The notes beneath the pieces were generated by a model. It was not told where the DNA came from and did not search any database. It saw nothing but the letters and a program-made list of their open reading frames with translations. Below, one piece after another: positions 1 to 8,966 of a stretch of 49,320 nt of DNA; within the stretch, counting starts at the first letter, position 1; each line of letters opens with the position of its first letter. This stretch comes from Clostridia bacterium (GTDB taxonomy: Bacteria > Bacillota > Clostridia > Lutisporales > Lutisporaceae), in the NCBI GenBank assembly GCA_029239905.1, contig JARBUB010000001.1:1-49320 (forward strand), read 5' to 3'. Made by a program: the position numbers and the translations under genes.

Positions 1-4
1 AAAC

Positions 5-1384
5 TTGCAAACTAATAAAAAAAACAAAACACATAATATATACTATAGCTATTTTATAAATGAAGGTATGCTTGGACGTTTCTCTGTCCCTACTACTTTC
101 CCACTGGATATTCTTGAACCCTCTGAGATTCAAAAGAATACTATTACTTATTTCGGATGTTACTATAACACGTTAACTTATGAAAACTTAGGTTATCTGG
201 CTATAAATGTCCGTAAAAACAGCTTATTCTCTGATATTAGCTCTTTATGCGATAATACCTTTGATACCACTTGTATCATTGATGAAAAGAATAATATAAT
301 CTATCAAAATGGCAGTGATTTTCCTTTAGAGATTGCAAACAACCTAGATTCCTATACTTCCTATGAGAAGCCAATAAAAATAGGCGGCCTTTCTTACTTG
401 CTATACTCTAAAGAGGTAGAAACTTATCCTCGCTGGCGTGTTATAGGGCTCCTAAATTATCAGCAGGTTACAGATAAAATTACAGATTTATATTATATTG
501 TCTTATTAATATCTGTTATTTTACTTATTCTTGTTATTTTTATAAGCTTTTATATCTCTCAGCATATTACAGTGCCTATTCGCACCATTAGCTGTGCTAT
601 GGGAATTCTAGGAGAAGGCAAATATCCTGAAAAAGCTGCTGTAACAACCCACGATGAACTCTATGATCTAGTAACTGGCTTTAATAACATGGTAGATAAT
701 ATCAAAAGATTAAATACTGAACTTATTACGAAGCAAGAGGAACAAAAAAAATATGAGGTTGCTATAGTAAAGTCTCAGCTAGACTTACTACAATCTCAAA
801 TTAATCCTCACTTTATTCATAATACCTTAAATACTATGAACTATATGGCACAAAAAGCGGGGGCTGCTGAACTTGCCCAGACGATTACATCTTTTAATGC
901 CCTGCTTCGTACAAGTATATCTCGAGGTAACCATCTTACGACTGTAGCAGAAGAAGTTGAAAATTTATACAACTATATGAATATCCAAAAACAGCGTTAT
1001 GATATACCACTTGAATTTATTTGCTCAGTGCCTGAAGAAATACGTTTTGGACTTGTCCCGAAGCTGATTTTACAGCCCCTAGTAGAAAATGCCCTGTTTC
1101 ATGGTATAGCCCCAATGCGCGGGGGGACTATTACAGTGTCTTTTTTACTTGAGGATAGTGACCTCCATATTTATGTGTCTGATACGGGAGCTGGCATGTC
1201 AGACGAGCAGCTTAAACTCATGCTTTCAGGTTCTATGCCAAATCCGAAAGGCTATAATAATATTGGACTAAGCAATGTAAGCGAACGCTTAATACTTAAT
1301 TATGGCACAGAGAGTCAATTAAAAATTTCGAGCACCTTAAGGCAAGGCACAAAAATCAGCTTCAAAATACCTTTTGTACAATAA
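5..1384 (+). CDS. Sensor histidine kinase, YesM-like (HisKA_7TM/His_kinase + HATPase_c), 5' end probably cut by the window edge
   Basis: TM segment followed by HAMP-like region, 'QSQINPHFIHNTLNTMNYMA' H-box, N-box 'LVENALFHGI', 'DTGAGM' and 'GIGLSN'-like G-boxes; ORF begins 5 nt from the window edge with a TTG. Confidence 0.9.
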   Translation: MQTNKKNKTHNIYYSYFINEGMLGRFSVPTTFPLDILEPSEIQKNTITYFGCYYNTLTYENLGYLAINVRKNSLFSDISSLCDNTFDTTCIIDEKNNIIYQNGSDFPLEIANNLDSYTSYEKPIKIGGLSYLLYSKEVETYPRWRVIGLLNYQQVTDKITDLYYIVLLISVILLILVIFISFYISQHITVPIRTISCAMGILGEGKYPEKAAVTTHDELYDLVTGFNNMVDNIKRLNTELITKQEEQKKYEVAIVKSQLDLLQSQINPHFIHNTLNTMNYMAQKAGAAELAQTITSFNALLRTSISRGNHLTTVAEEVENLYNYMNIQKQRYDIPLEFICSVPEEIRFGLVPKLILQPLVENALFHGIAPMRGGTITVSFLLEDSDLHIYVSDTGAGMSDEQLKLMLSGSMPNPKGYNNIGLSNVSERLILNYGTESQLKISSTLRQGTKISFKIPFVQ

Positions 1385-1409
1385 CTTTTATGATAAAGGA
1401 GTAACCTCA

Positions 1410-2159
1410 ATGGCACTTTTAAATTGTTCTGTTTATTCTAAAGAACTTAAAATGCAAACTTCACTGACTGTTTTCTTACCCACAGATACCAATGCAATTC
1501 CCCTTTCTCAGCAAAAAACCCTTTATTTACTCCACGGGTTAACAGATGGCTGTCACTCTTGGCTTACCCAAACTTCCATCTGCCGTTATGCTCAGAATAA
1601 CAATATAGCTGTCATTATGCCTGAGGGCCATCGCAGCTTTTATAACAATATTCCTTATAGCAGCAATTATTTTTCATATATTACCGAGGAACTTCCTTCA
1701 CTCTGTAATAAACTTTTTCAAATAAACACACTTTCTGAAAACACCTTTATTGCAGGCAATTCAATGGGCGGATATGGCGCACTTAAAAGCTTCTTTACAT
1801 ACCCTGAGCACTACAAAGGAGGATGCTTTGCATTTTCTCCCGTTGTCAAAATATCAGAAGCTGTTCACCTACTTCCTAAAGATGAATTAGATTTTAATAT
1901 TAAAAGTCTATTTGGCAGTATGAATCAAAAGAGCGAGTCTGAAAACCTATACCTGCTTTCTAGTAAAATGCACGTACAGCACTCTAAACTCTATATAACC
2001 TGCGGCACAGAAGACTTTCTGTTTGATCAAAACCTAGCCTTTCATCACTATCTTACTAAAAACAATATCTCCCATTATTTCTCTGATAAAATCGGAACCC
2101 ATAGCTGGGCTTTTTGGGAAGATAGTTTAAAAATAGCACTTAACGAATGGACAAAATAA
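1410..2159 (+). CDS. Esterase family protein (alpha/beta hydrolase, tributyrin esterase/esterase D-like)
   Basis: 'YLLHGLTDG' oxyanion region, nucleophile elbow 'GNSMGGYGA', 'GTHSWAFWED' His region; ORF track start 1374 lacks an RBS, while ATG at 1410 is preceded by 'aaaggag'. Confidence 0.88.
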   Translation: MALLNCSVYSKELKMQTSLTVFLPTDTNAIPLSQQKTLYLLHGLTDGCHSWLTQTSICRYAQNNNIAVIMPEGHRSFYNNIPYSSNYFSYITEELPSLCNKLFQINTLSENTFIAGNSMGGYGALKSFFTYPEHYKGGCFAFSPVVKISEAVHLLPKDELDFNIKSLFGSMNQKSESENLYLLSSKMHVQHSKLYITCGTEDFLFDQNLAFHHYLTKNNISHYFSDKIGTHSWAFWEDSLKIALNEWTK

Positions 2160-2185
2160 TCATTTTTTAAGGAGGTGAATCTATT

Positions 2186-3772
2186 TTGACTAAAACTATC
2201 ATGATCGTAGATGACGAACGTCCTGCCAGAGAACTTCTCAAAATGACGCTAGATTGGCAAAGTATAGGTTTCGATATTGTATGTGAGGCTTCAGATGGCG
2301 AAGAAGCTCTCAAACTGTATAAACTATTTCGCCCTGATTTAATTATTACTGATATACAAATGCCTATTATGGATGGTTTAGAGCTTATACAAGAAATACG
2401 AAAGCTAGACTCTTATCAAAAATTTATTATTTTAAGCTGTCATGAAAATTTCTCTTATGCAAAAAAAGCACTAAAATTAGGGGTTTTAGATTATCTTATC
2501 AAAGATGCACTTAATAAGGATGATCTTTATACCGTGCTGCATTCGATTTCTTTTTCCCAGTCCGAAACCGTCCCTATGGTCTCTATACCTCAAACAATGG
2601 CTAAAGATCAAGGAAAAAATAATACTTTAAACAGTATATTAACTGACGAAAATACAGTGATTGAGTCTACTGAGATATTTAAAGAATACATAACTAAGAC
2701 TAATTATGACTATTTTTGCTGTATAATAAAGCCAGAAGAAAGAGACTTTTTCTCCTCTGATTTGCTTAATGAGGTTCAAAATCATATTTCTTCTGTTCTT
2801 GGATGTCATTATGGAGGCACCATCTGTCACATCAAAAATAATCTATTTGCAGTACTCTCATATCTTCCGGTGTCTGCCAGTGAGTTTGATATGATGAATA
2901 AACGCTTTGAAATCGTTAAATGTATTCGCCTAGTGTTCGAGCAAATAATCGGTAGCCAAGTAAGTATCGGTATAAGTCAAAACAGCAAAGACCTTCTACA
3001 AATAAGGCGTGTTTTTACTCAGGCCAAACAGGCACTGAGCTATCGCACTTTCCTAGGGACTGGAAAAATACTCTACTATGATGCACTGCAAAATAATTCA
3101 CGTATAATTCAAGCTGATTTATTAAACAAGCGTATAGTTAGTATCAAGTCTGCATTAAAGGATAAAAATCTACCTATCTTAAAACATGAGATTAGTCATT
3201 TATATAAGAAAGAACTTCAGGGTATGCTGCAGTATAATTATTTGCAGCACATTAACTCTATACTATTTGGTCTGCTTACTACAAGCTGTCAAGAAGAAAC
3301 TATCGACTTCAAAACTATATTCGACACCGACACTATCGCTCTTACAATACTAGATAAGTTAGAAACTTTAGATGATATGTGTGCATGGTTTATAATAAAA
3401 TTTACAGCACTTGTGTCTGCAATAGAGCAAAAAGAGTGTACTTTTTACAGTCTGCGCATACGCCGCATTATTAATTACATTCATAAAAATTATAATAAGG
3501 ATATTAGTTTAGATAATATTGCAGATGAATTTGATATTCATAAGGTGTATCTGGCACGCATTTTTAAGGAAGAAGCAGGGCAGAGTGTAAATGAATATAT
3601 TCGAAACTTAAGAATTGAAAGAGCAAAAGAATTACTCCGTAATACTAATGACCGCATTAATGAAATTGTGTATAAAATAGGCTTTAACAATCCCCAGAGC
3701 TTCTATATGCTCTTCAAAAAATATGTAGGAGTCAACCCAAATGAATTTAGGGACAATAAGCCCTCATCTTAA
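2186..3772 (+). CDS. Response regulator, YesN-type (REC + AraC HTH)
   Basis: N-terminal 'IMIVDDERPARELL...DLIITDIQMPIMDGLE' receiver; C-terminal AraC HTH 'IGFNNPQSFYMLFKKYVGVNPNEFR'; RBS 'aaggaggtg' before TTG start. Confidence 0.92.
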   Translation: MTKTIMIVDDERPARELLKMTLDWQSIGFDIVCEASDGEEALKLYKLFRPDLIITDIQMPIMDGLELIQEIRKLDSYQKFIILSCHENFSYAKKALKLGVLDYLIKDALNKDDLYTVLHSISFSQSETVPMVSIPQTMAKDQGKNNTLNSILTDENTVIESTEIFKEYITKTNYDYFCCIIKPEERDFFSSDLLNEVQNHISSVLGCHYGGTICHIKNNLFAVLSYLPVSASEFDMMNKRFEIVKCIRLVFEQIIGSQVSIGISQNSKDLLQIRRVFTQAKQALSYRTFLGTGKILYYDALQNNSRIIQADLLNKRIVSIKSALKDKNLPILKHEISHLYKKELQGMLQYNYLQHINSILFGLLTTSCQEETIDFKTIFDTDTIALTILDKLETLDDMCAWFIIKFTALVSAIEQKECTFYSLRIRRIINYIHKNYNKDISLDNIADEFDIHKVYLARIFKEEAGQSVNEYIRNLRIERAKELLRNTNDRINEIVYKIGFNNPQSFYMLFKKYVGVNPNEFRDNKPSS

Positions 3773-3785
3773 ATTAAGATGAGGG
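3761..3785 (+). terminator. Hairpin at end of the two-component operon
   Basis: CCCTCATCTTAA/TTAAGATGAGGG, overlapping the stop codon; also lies close to the 3' end of the convergent UroD gene. Confidence 0.7.
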
Positions 3786-3792
3786 CCGTTTA

Positions 3793-4806
3793 TTAATGTT
3801 TTTGATTTATGAACACTTCCATCATAGCTTCAATATTTTGAGGCGGAACATCAAATGGCACAGCATGAGTAGGAGCAGCGATGTATCCTCCTCCCTGGCT
3901 CATGATTTCCATGATACGAAGCGTTTCTTCTTTAACTTTATCAGGTGTGGCATAAGGCAGTAATTGTTGTGTTGATATTCCTCCCCAAATGGTTAAATTC
4001 TTTCCATATTGCTTTTTAATGGAGGTAATATCATAAATTTCAGGCTGAAAGGTTTGATAGCAATCTAGACCAATCTCTATAAGGTCTGGAAATATCTCAT
4101 GTAGATCTCCGCATGAATGCTGCACAACATATTTCCCCTTTGATTTTACTCTGTCATACATACGTTTCATGCGAGGCTTAATAAACCTTCTCCAATGGGC
4201 TGGCCCCATAATAAGACCTTTTTGCTGTCCCCAGTCGTCTCCAAAATAAACTCCATCAACATCATATTCTAGGATAATGTCAATAATTTTTAAGTTATAA
4301 TCACAAATCCTATCATAAAGGTTTTCGAGTTCATCAGGACACATGATCATATTCATTAAAACATTCTCCATACCCATTAAACTCCAAGAGCGTTCAAACA
4401 TACTAAATCCAATACCAGCTATAGTAAACTTATCTTCCTTAGTAGCTATAAGTTCCTCGTATTCCTTTCGAAGTCTCTTTTCGTTAACTTCTGGAAATTC
4501 ATAATGATAATCTTCTAGATCTAGGATAAGTGGGTGATCTATAACCCCTATATCTTTATCTGCACCAGACCTATTCCATACAGCTCCGAATTCATCCTTA
4601 AAATGTTCAGGCTGATCCTGAACTTCTGTAGGCCATCCCCAATATTGGGTATAATGTAAATGCAACCCCCAGTCTTTTTCAAATGAGCTTGTTCCAAAAT
4701 ACGCTTCCATATTTTCTCTCGCTTGATCAGTGAACTCACAAAAATAAGGTACCTTATCGGTTTCTTCATGCTGAAGTGCTTTTATAACCCTCTCTTTTCT
4801 AGTCAT
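3793..4806 (-). CDS. Uroporphyrinogen decarboxylase-family protein (MtaA/CmuA-type methyltransferase-like)
   Basis: URO-D fold sequence, 'VVQHSCGDLHEIFPDLIEIGLDCYQ' with HxCG motif, 'AAPTHAVPFDVPPQNIEAMMEV' C-terminus. Confidence 0.85.
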   Translation of the reverse strand: MTRKERVIKALQHEETDKVPYFCEFTDQARENMEAYFGTSSFEKDWGLHLHYTQYWGWPTEVQDQPEHFKDEFGAVWNRSGADKDIGVIDHPLILDLEDYHYEFPEVNEKRLRKEYEELIATKEDKFTIAGIGFSMFERSWSLMGMENVLMNMIMCPDELENLYDRICDYNLKIIDIILEYDVDGVYFGDDWGQQKGLIMGPAHWRRFIKPRMKRMYDRVKSKGKYVVQHSCGDLHEIFPDLIEIGLDCYQTFQPEIYDITSIKKQYGKNLTIWGGISTQQLLPYATPDKVKEETLRIMEIMSQGGGYIAAPTHAVPFDVPPQNIEAMMEVFINQKH

Positions 4807-4933
4807 CTAAATTCCTCCTCTTTATCACTTTTTATAACTTTAATTTTAGACCTCCTGCTGCTATAATAATAGTTAAAACAATACACGTTTTAGCATTATT
4901 GTTCGCAAACTTTGCTAATCAAAAGAGGAGACT

Positions 4934-5770
4934 ATGAGAATTATATTTGATACAGATAAGTTAACTGCTATCTTAACAGATTATCATGAAATAACTGGAC
5001 TTCGCATTGGCATCTATGATATTAACTCCAATGAGATACAAGCCTTTCCATCCAAACACTGTGATTTTTGCAAGCTTATTCGCACCCACTCTCAGGGAGA
5101 TCTGCTTTGCAGATCTTGTGACTCAGAGGCTTATAAAAAAGCAAAAAGTGCTAATGGCATCTATCTTTATTCCTGTCATGCAGGACTTGTAGAGGCTGTT
5201 GCTCCTATCCGCGAAAACAACATGATTATTGGTTATATTATGATAGGGCAAATGCTCTATGACAGCCCCTTAGAAGAACAATGGGAAAAGACGTTGTCTT
5301 GCTGTAAGAATTTAAACGTAGATCTCCCAAAACTCAAAGAGGCCTTTACTAAGCTTCCTCGTCTATCTCCTGCTAAGATTCAAGCTACTACAAGAATCAT
5401 GCAGGTTTGTTCATCTTATATATGGTTAGATAAGCTGATTAAGATACAAAGAGAACCCCTTACTTATCAAATTGAAAGCTATATCTCCAGTCACCTGGAA
5501 GAGCCAATGACTTTAGAAAGTATTGCCCATGATTTAGGTATAGGCCGAACCCTTCTTTGCCAAACTGTCAGAGCTAATTTCAATCTTAGCGTTACAGAAA
5601 TGATTCGTTGCAAGCGGCTGGAAAAAGCAAAATGTCTATTAGACGAAACAGACAACTCCATAGCAGCCATTGCCTATGCGGTAGGTATCCCTGACTATAA
5701 TTATTTTTCGCGTATTTTCAAACAGTATATTGGGGTTACTCCTAGGGCATATCGCAAAAGCACTACATAA
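4934..5770 (+). CDS. PocR sensory domain-AraC family transcriptional regulator
   Basis: PocR-like Cys pattern 'CDFCKLIRTHSQGDLLCRSCDSEA...YSCHAGL' followed by AraC HTH 'IPDYNYFSRIFKQYIGVTPRAYRK'; RBS 'agaggag'. Confidence 0.9.
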   Translation: MRIIFDTDKLTAILTDYHEITGLRIGIYDINSNEIQAFPSKHCDFCKLIRTHSQGDLLCRSCDSEAYKKAKSANGIYLYSCHAGLVEAVAPIRENNMIIGYIMIGQMLYDSPLEEQWEKTLSCCKNLNVDLPKLKEAFTKLPRLSPAKIQATTRIMQVCSSYIWLDKLIKIQREPLTYQIESYISSHLEEPMTLESIAHDLGIGRTLLCQTVRANFNLSVTEMIRCKRLEKAKCLLDETDNSIAAIAYAVGIPDYNYFSRIFKQYIGVTPRAYRKSTT

Positions 5771-5801
5771 TCCACCCGATATTCTTTTTAAGTGAAACAT
5801 A

Positions 5802-5835
5802 AAGACCTATCGAAATACTTATCTCGATAGGTCTT
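5802..5835. terminator. Bidirectional-looking terminator between PocR and MCP genes
   Basis: AAGACCTATCGA...TCGATAGGTCTT, followed by 'attatat'. Confidence 0.7.
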
Positions 5836-5852
5836 ATTATATCTTTGCGTTT

Positions 5853-6698
5853 TTATTCTACCTTAAGCTTGTTTGCGCTTTCCCTTGATTTTAAAACCTG
5901 TTCTAAAACTTCACTTGATTTAGCACTTTCTTCAGAAGTCTTATTAGCTATATTAGTAGTTCCTATTGCTCCTTCATTGGCAGCTACAGCCATCCCATCA
6001 ATCGTTTCGATAATATTCTGTACAGATTCTAGTATCTGCCCAGAGGTTGTACTAAATTCATTAACAAGGCCATCTACGAAGCTCGCATCCTCACTGTATT
6101 TTTCAGCCACCTTAAGCATTACCTTGTAATCATTTTCTACATCTGTAGACATAAAGTTTAGTAAGTTATTAGAATGATTTAAAAGATTATCAACTGAGCT
6201 TGTTACTTTAACCGTAACATCTTGTATTTTAAGAACTGTATCCTTTGACTGCTCTGCAAGTTTTCTGATTTCATCAGCAACCACCGAGAAACCTCTTCCT
6301 GATTCTCCGACTCTTGCTGCTTCAATAGCTGCATTTAAAGCTAGTAAATTTGTTTGCTGTGTAATTTGCATAATGGATTCAGAAAAAATAATAATCTGCT
6401 CAACAACTTTGGATTCCTGTATTGCCTTCTCAAGTTGTTCTTTCGTATTAAAAAATACTTCATGACCTTTCTTCTGAGCAATATGTATATTTTGCTTTAT
6501 CTCTTCTGCTCTTCTATTTATCTCTGCCGCCACCATTGCATCTTGCAATGTTCTATCTGCAAGAGCTTGCACTGCCCTTTCAATTTCTTGTGATGTAGCT
6601 GACATTTCTGCCAGGCTGCTGTTTAGTATATTTACATTTTTAATTGAGTTTTCTACTTCACTCTCTATGGCTAAAGATTCATCTTTATAGTGGTTCAC
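5853..6698 (-). CDS. Methyl-accepting chemotaxis protein signalling domain only (no TM, HAMP or sensor domain in the ORF); cytoplasmic MCP or N-terminally truncated remnant
   Basis: MCP hairpin tip '[37 protein letters not shown]'; GTG start at 6698; no in-frame upstream sensor domain. Confidence 0.8.
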   Translation of the reverse strand: MNHYKDESLAIESEVENSIKNVNILNSSLAEMSATSQEIERAVQALADRTLQDAMVAAEINRRAEEIKQNIHIAQKKGHEVFFNTKEQLEKAIQESKVVEQIIIFSESIMQITQQTNLLALNAAIEAARVGESGRGFSVVADEIRKLAEQSKDTVLKIQDVTVKVTSSVDNLLNHSNNLLNFMSTDVENDYKVMLKVAEKYSEDASFVDGLVNEFSTTSGQILESVQNIIETIDGMAVAANEGAIGTTNIANKTSEESAKSSEVLEQVLKSRESANKLKVE

Positions 6699-6832
6699 TC
6701 TGTTATAACCATCATAGTATTTGTTTCGACAATTATCTACTTTTCATAAGAGTTAATGTCACCTTTTACCATTCTTGTTATTATATGCCGACTATATATT
6801 AGAAACTTGCAAGATATTTAAGAATAAATCAA

Positions 6833-6890
6833 AAAGCGCATAACTTAACCACCATCCTTTTGGAGTGTTGATTAGGTTATGCGCTAATAA
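6833..6890 (-). terminator. Terminator of the CUT2 sugar transporter operon
   Basis: AGCGCATAAC...GTTATGCGCT hairpin with T-run on the minus strand. Confidence 0.65.
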
Positions 6891-6918
6891 GCTAAGATCG
6901 TACACAAAATTTATTACA

Positions 6919-7938
6919 CTATTTTTTCATAGCGGCTTTCTTTTCTCTAACGTTGATAACATAATTAAAGATTAGAATAAATATGAGTAACCCACCCCAG
7001 ATAATCTGGCGATAGAAGTTTGAAACATTTTCAAACATATTGAGCCAACTGCTTACCATTTGAATAATAATAATAGCAATAGCTACTCCCTGGATATTTC
7101 CTTTACCGCCATTAGGGTCTATTCCCCCCATAACGGCAATCAAAATAGCCTGCATCGTGTACGAAGCACCATAATCAGCCTTTGCTGAATTAAATCTTCC
7201 AATCATGATAATACCGGCTATAGATGCTAAGATGCCCGACATCATATAGGAAGTCATTGTTAATTTGACATTATTAAGGCCCGTATACTCCGTAGCCTTT
7301 GGATTCGTTCCCAACATACGCAGCTGTCTGCCCAAAGTTGTCCTAGCCAAGATAAAACCCACAACAATTGCACAAATAATAAACACAATAACTGTCACTG
7401 GAATGCCAAAGACTAATTTATTAACCATAGTTGAAAGCTGTATTGGGAAACCTGAGATAGTACTGCCTCCCGTAATAACGATAGCAAATCCCTGGAATAA
7501 TGCCTGTGTACCTAATGTTGCTAAAATCGGAGGAATGCCGACTTTGGATATGATAAAACCATTAAGCATGCCACAAATAATCCCAACAGCAATTGCAAGG
7601 ATAAAACAAACAATGACCATCATATAAGCTGTCCCGTCTGTGGCAGTTTCTGTCACCATCAAAGGCAGCAGTCTTGCAATAATGACAGAGCTCAATGTTG
7701 CAATATATACAATACTAAGGTCGATTCCTCCCGTAAATAAAGCTAATGCCATGCCAATAGACAAGAGGCCGAATTCCGGAAATTGTTTACCCATAGACTG
7801 GAAGTTTGATGTTGATAAAAACATGCTGCCTTTCGTAAGACTACATAGAGCAAACACTGCTGCAAACACAATGAGTAACCTGGTCATGTTTTTGTCTCCG
7901 TTTAGAAAATCCTTTATCTTAATATTTGTTGTTCCCAC
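6919..7938 (-). CDS. CUT2 sugar ABC transporter permease (RbsC-like)
   Basis: BPD_transp_2-type hydrophobic protein; 'GIPPILATLGTQALFQGFAIVITGG', 'LGTNPKATEYTGLN...SGILASIAGII'. Confidence 0.93.
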   Translation of the reverse strand: MGTTNIKIKDFLNGDKNMTRLLIVFAAVFALCSLTKGSMFLSTSNFQSMGKQFPEFGLLSIGMALALFTGGIDLSIVYIATLSSVIIARLLPLMVTETATDGTAYMMVIVCFILAIAVGIICGMLNGFIISKVGIPPILATLGTQALFQGFAIVITGGSTISGFPIQLSTMVNKLVFGIPVTVIVFIICAIVVGFILARTTLGRQLRMLGTNPKATEYTGLNNVKLTMTSYMMSGILASIAGIIMIGRFNSAKADYGASYTMQAILIAVMGGIDPNGGKGNIQGVAIAIIIIQMVSSWLNMFENVSNFYRQIIWGGLLIFILIFNYVINVREKKAAMKK

Positions 7939-7950
7939 GCTTACACCTCC

Positions 7951-8955
7951 CTATGCCGCAGCCATTTTAACAGCCAGCTTCTTTTCGTTTTTCTTAGTCT
8001 GAATGGCAGAAACAGCAGTACCAATAATAATAATAATGCCCGTAAACACCTTCTGCCATTGCGTTGAAATACCAAGAAGAATCAAACTGTTAGAAATGAC
8101 AGTCATTAAGACCATTCCTAAAATAGCGCCAATAACAGTACCCTTGCCGCCTGTGATCCTCACACCACCAAGTACGCAAGCTGCGATAACTGTCATTTCC
8201 ATACCCTCGAGATTGTTAGGATGCACCGCAAGCATCATTGTTGCTCTCATTACACCAATCATACCTGCCATACAGCCTGAGAAACAATAAATAAACATCT
8301 GTGTAGCAAAAACATTGAACCCTGCTCGTTCAGCCGCAATGGCATCTCCTCCGATTGCATAAATACCTCGCCCTAGCATTGTCTTATTTAGGATAAACCA
8401 TCCTAAAACAAACAGCGCTGCCATAGCTAATACTAAGACGGGCATATCAGAAGTCAGTCCCGACTGAGGATTTGTAACTGAAAAAAGCTTCATCTCTCCA
8501 ACACGATACAATACTTCACCTAGTGGTTCTTCTTTTGAATTAAAGACGCCCTGCATAATCCCAAAACACAAACTGCTTGTGCCCAGCGTTACAATTAGTG
8601 CCGGAAACTTGAAATAGGCAATAATAATGCCATTAATAGCTCCTAACGCTAAACCAATCAGCATTGCCATTAAGAAAAACATTAGTGGATTTGTAAACAC
8701 TCCATCGAATACAGTACAAACAACATACATAGAAACGGATGCAATTGCCGGAAATGATACATCCGTATTTCCTGAAATTAAAATCATCATTTCACCCAGG
8801 CAGAACATTGCCGGTATTGTGAAAGAACGCAGTAAGTCTACAATGTTGTTTCCTGTAAAAAACTGCCCGCTTTTTATTTGAACAATCATACAAAAGAGAG
8901 CTGCAATAATAGCTATATAAAATTCTGTACTATGTAAGATTCTTTTCGTATTCAT
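7951..8955 (-). CDS. CUT2 sugar ABC transporter permease (RbsC-like)
   Basis: 'FPALIVTLGTSSLCFGIMQGV', 'IYAIGGDAIAAERAGFNV', 'AACVLGGVRITGGKGTVIGAILG'. Confidence 0.93.
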   Translation of the reverse strand: MNTKRILHSTEFYIAIIAALFCMIVQIKSGQFFTGNNIVDLLRSFTIPAMFCLGEMMILISGNTDVSFPAIASVSMYVVCTVFDGVFTNPLMFFLMAMLIGLALGAINGIIIAYFKFPALIVTLGTSSLCFGIMQGVFNSKEEPLGEVLYRVGEMKLFSVTNPQSGLTSDMPVLVLAMAALFVLGWFILNKTMLGRGIYAIGGDAIAAERAGFNVFATQMFIYCFSGCMAGMIGVMRATMMLAVHPNNLEGMEMTVIAACVLGGVRITGGKGTVIGAILGMVLMTVISNSLILLGISTQWQKVFTGIIIIIGTAVSAIQTKKNEKKLAVKMAAA

Positions 8956-8966
8956 TCTAGCACCCC

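Noticed and set aside
2639-2830. 63-aa minus ORF inside the YesN-type regulator
   Set aside because: Lies fully within a well-supported CDS with no independent signal.
7265-8881. Plus-strand ORFs antisense to the CUT2 permease genes
   Set aside because: Shadow ORFs of strong minus-strand permease genes, with no RBS or recognisable domains.
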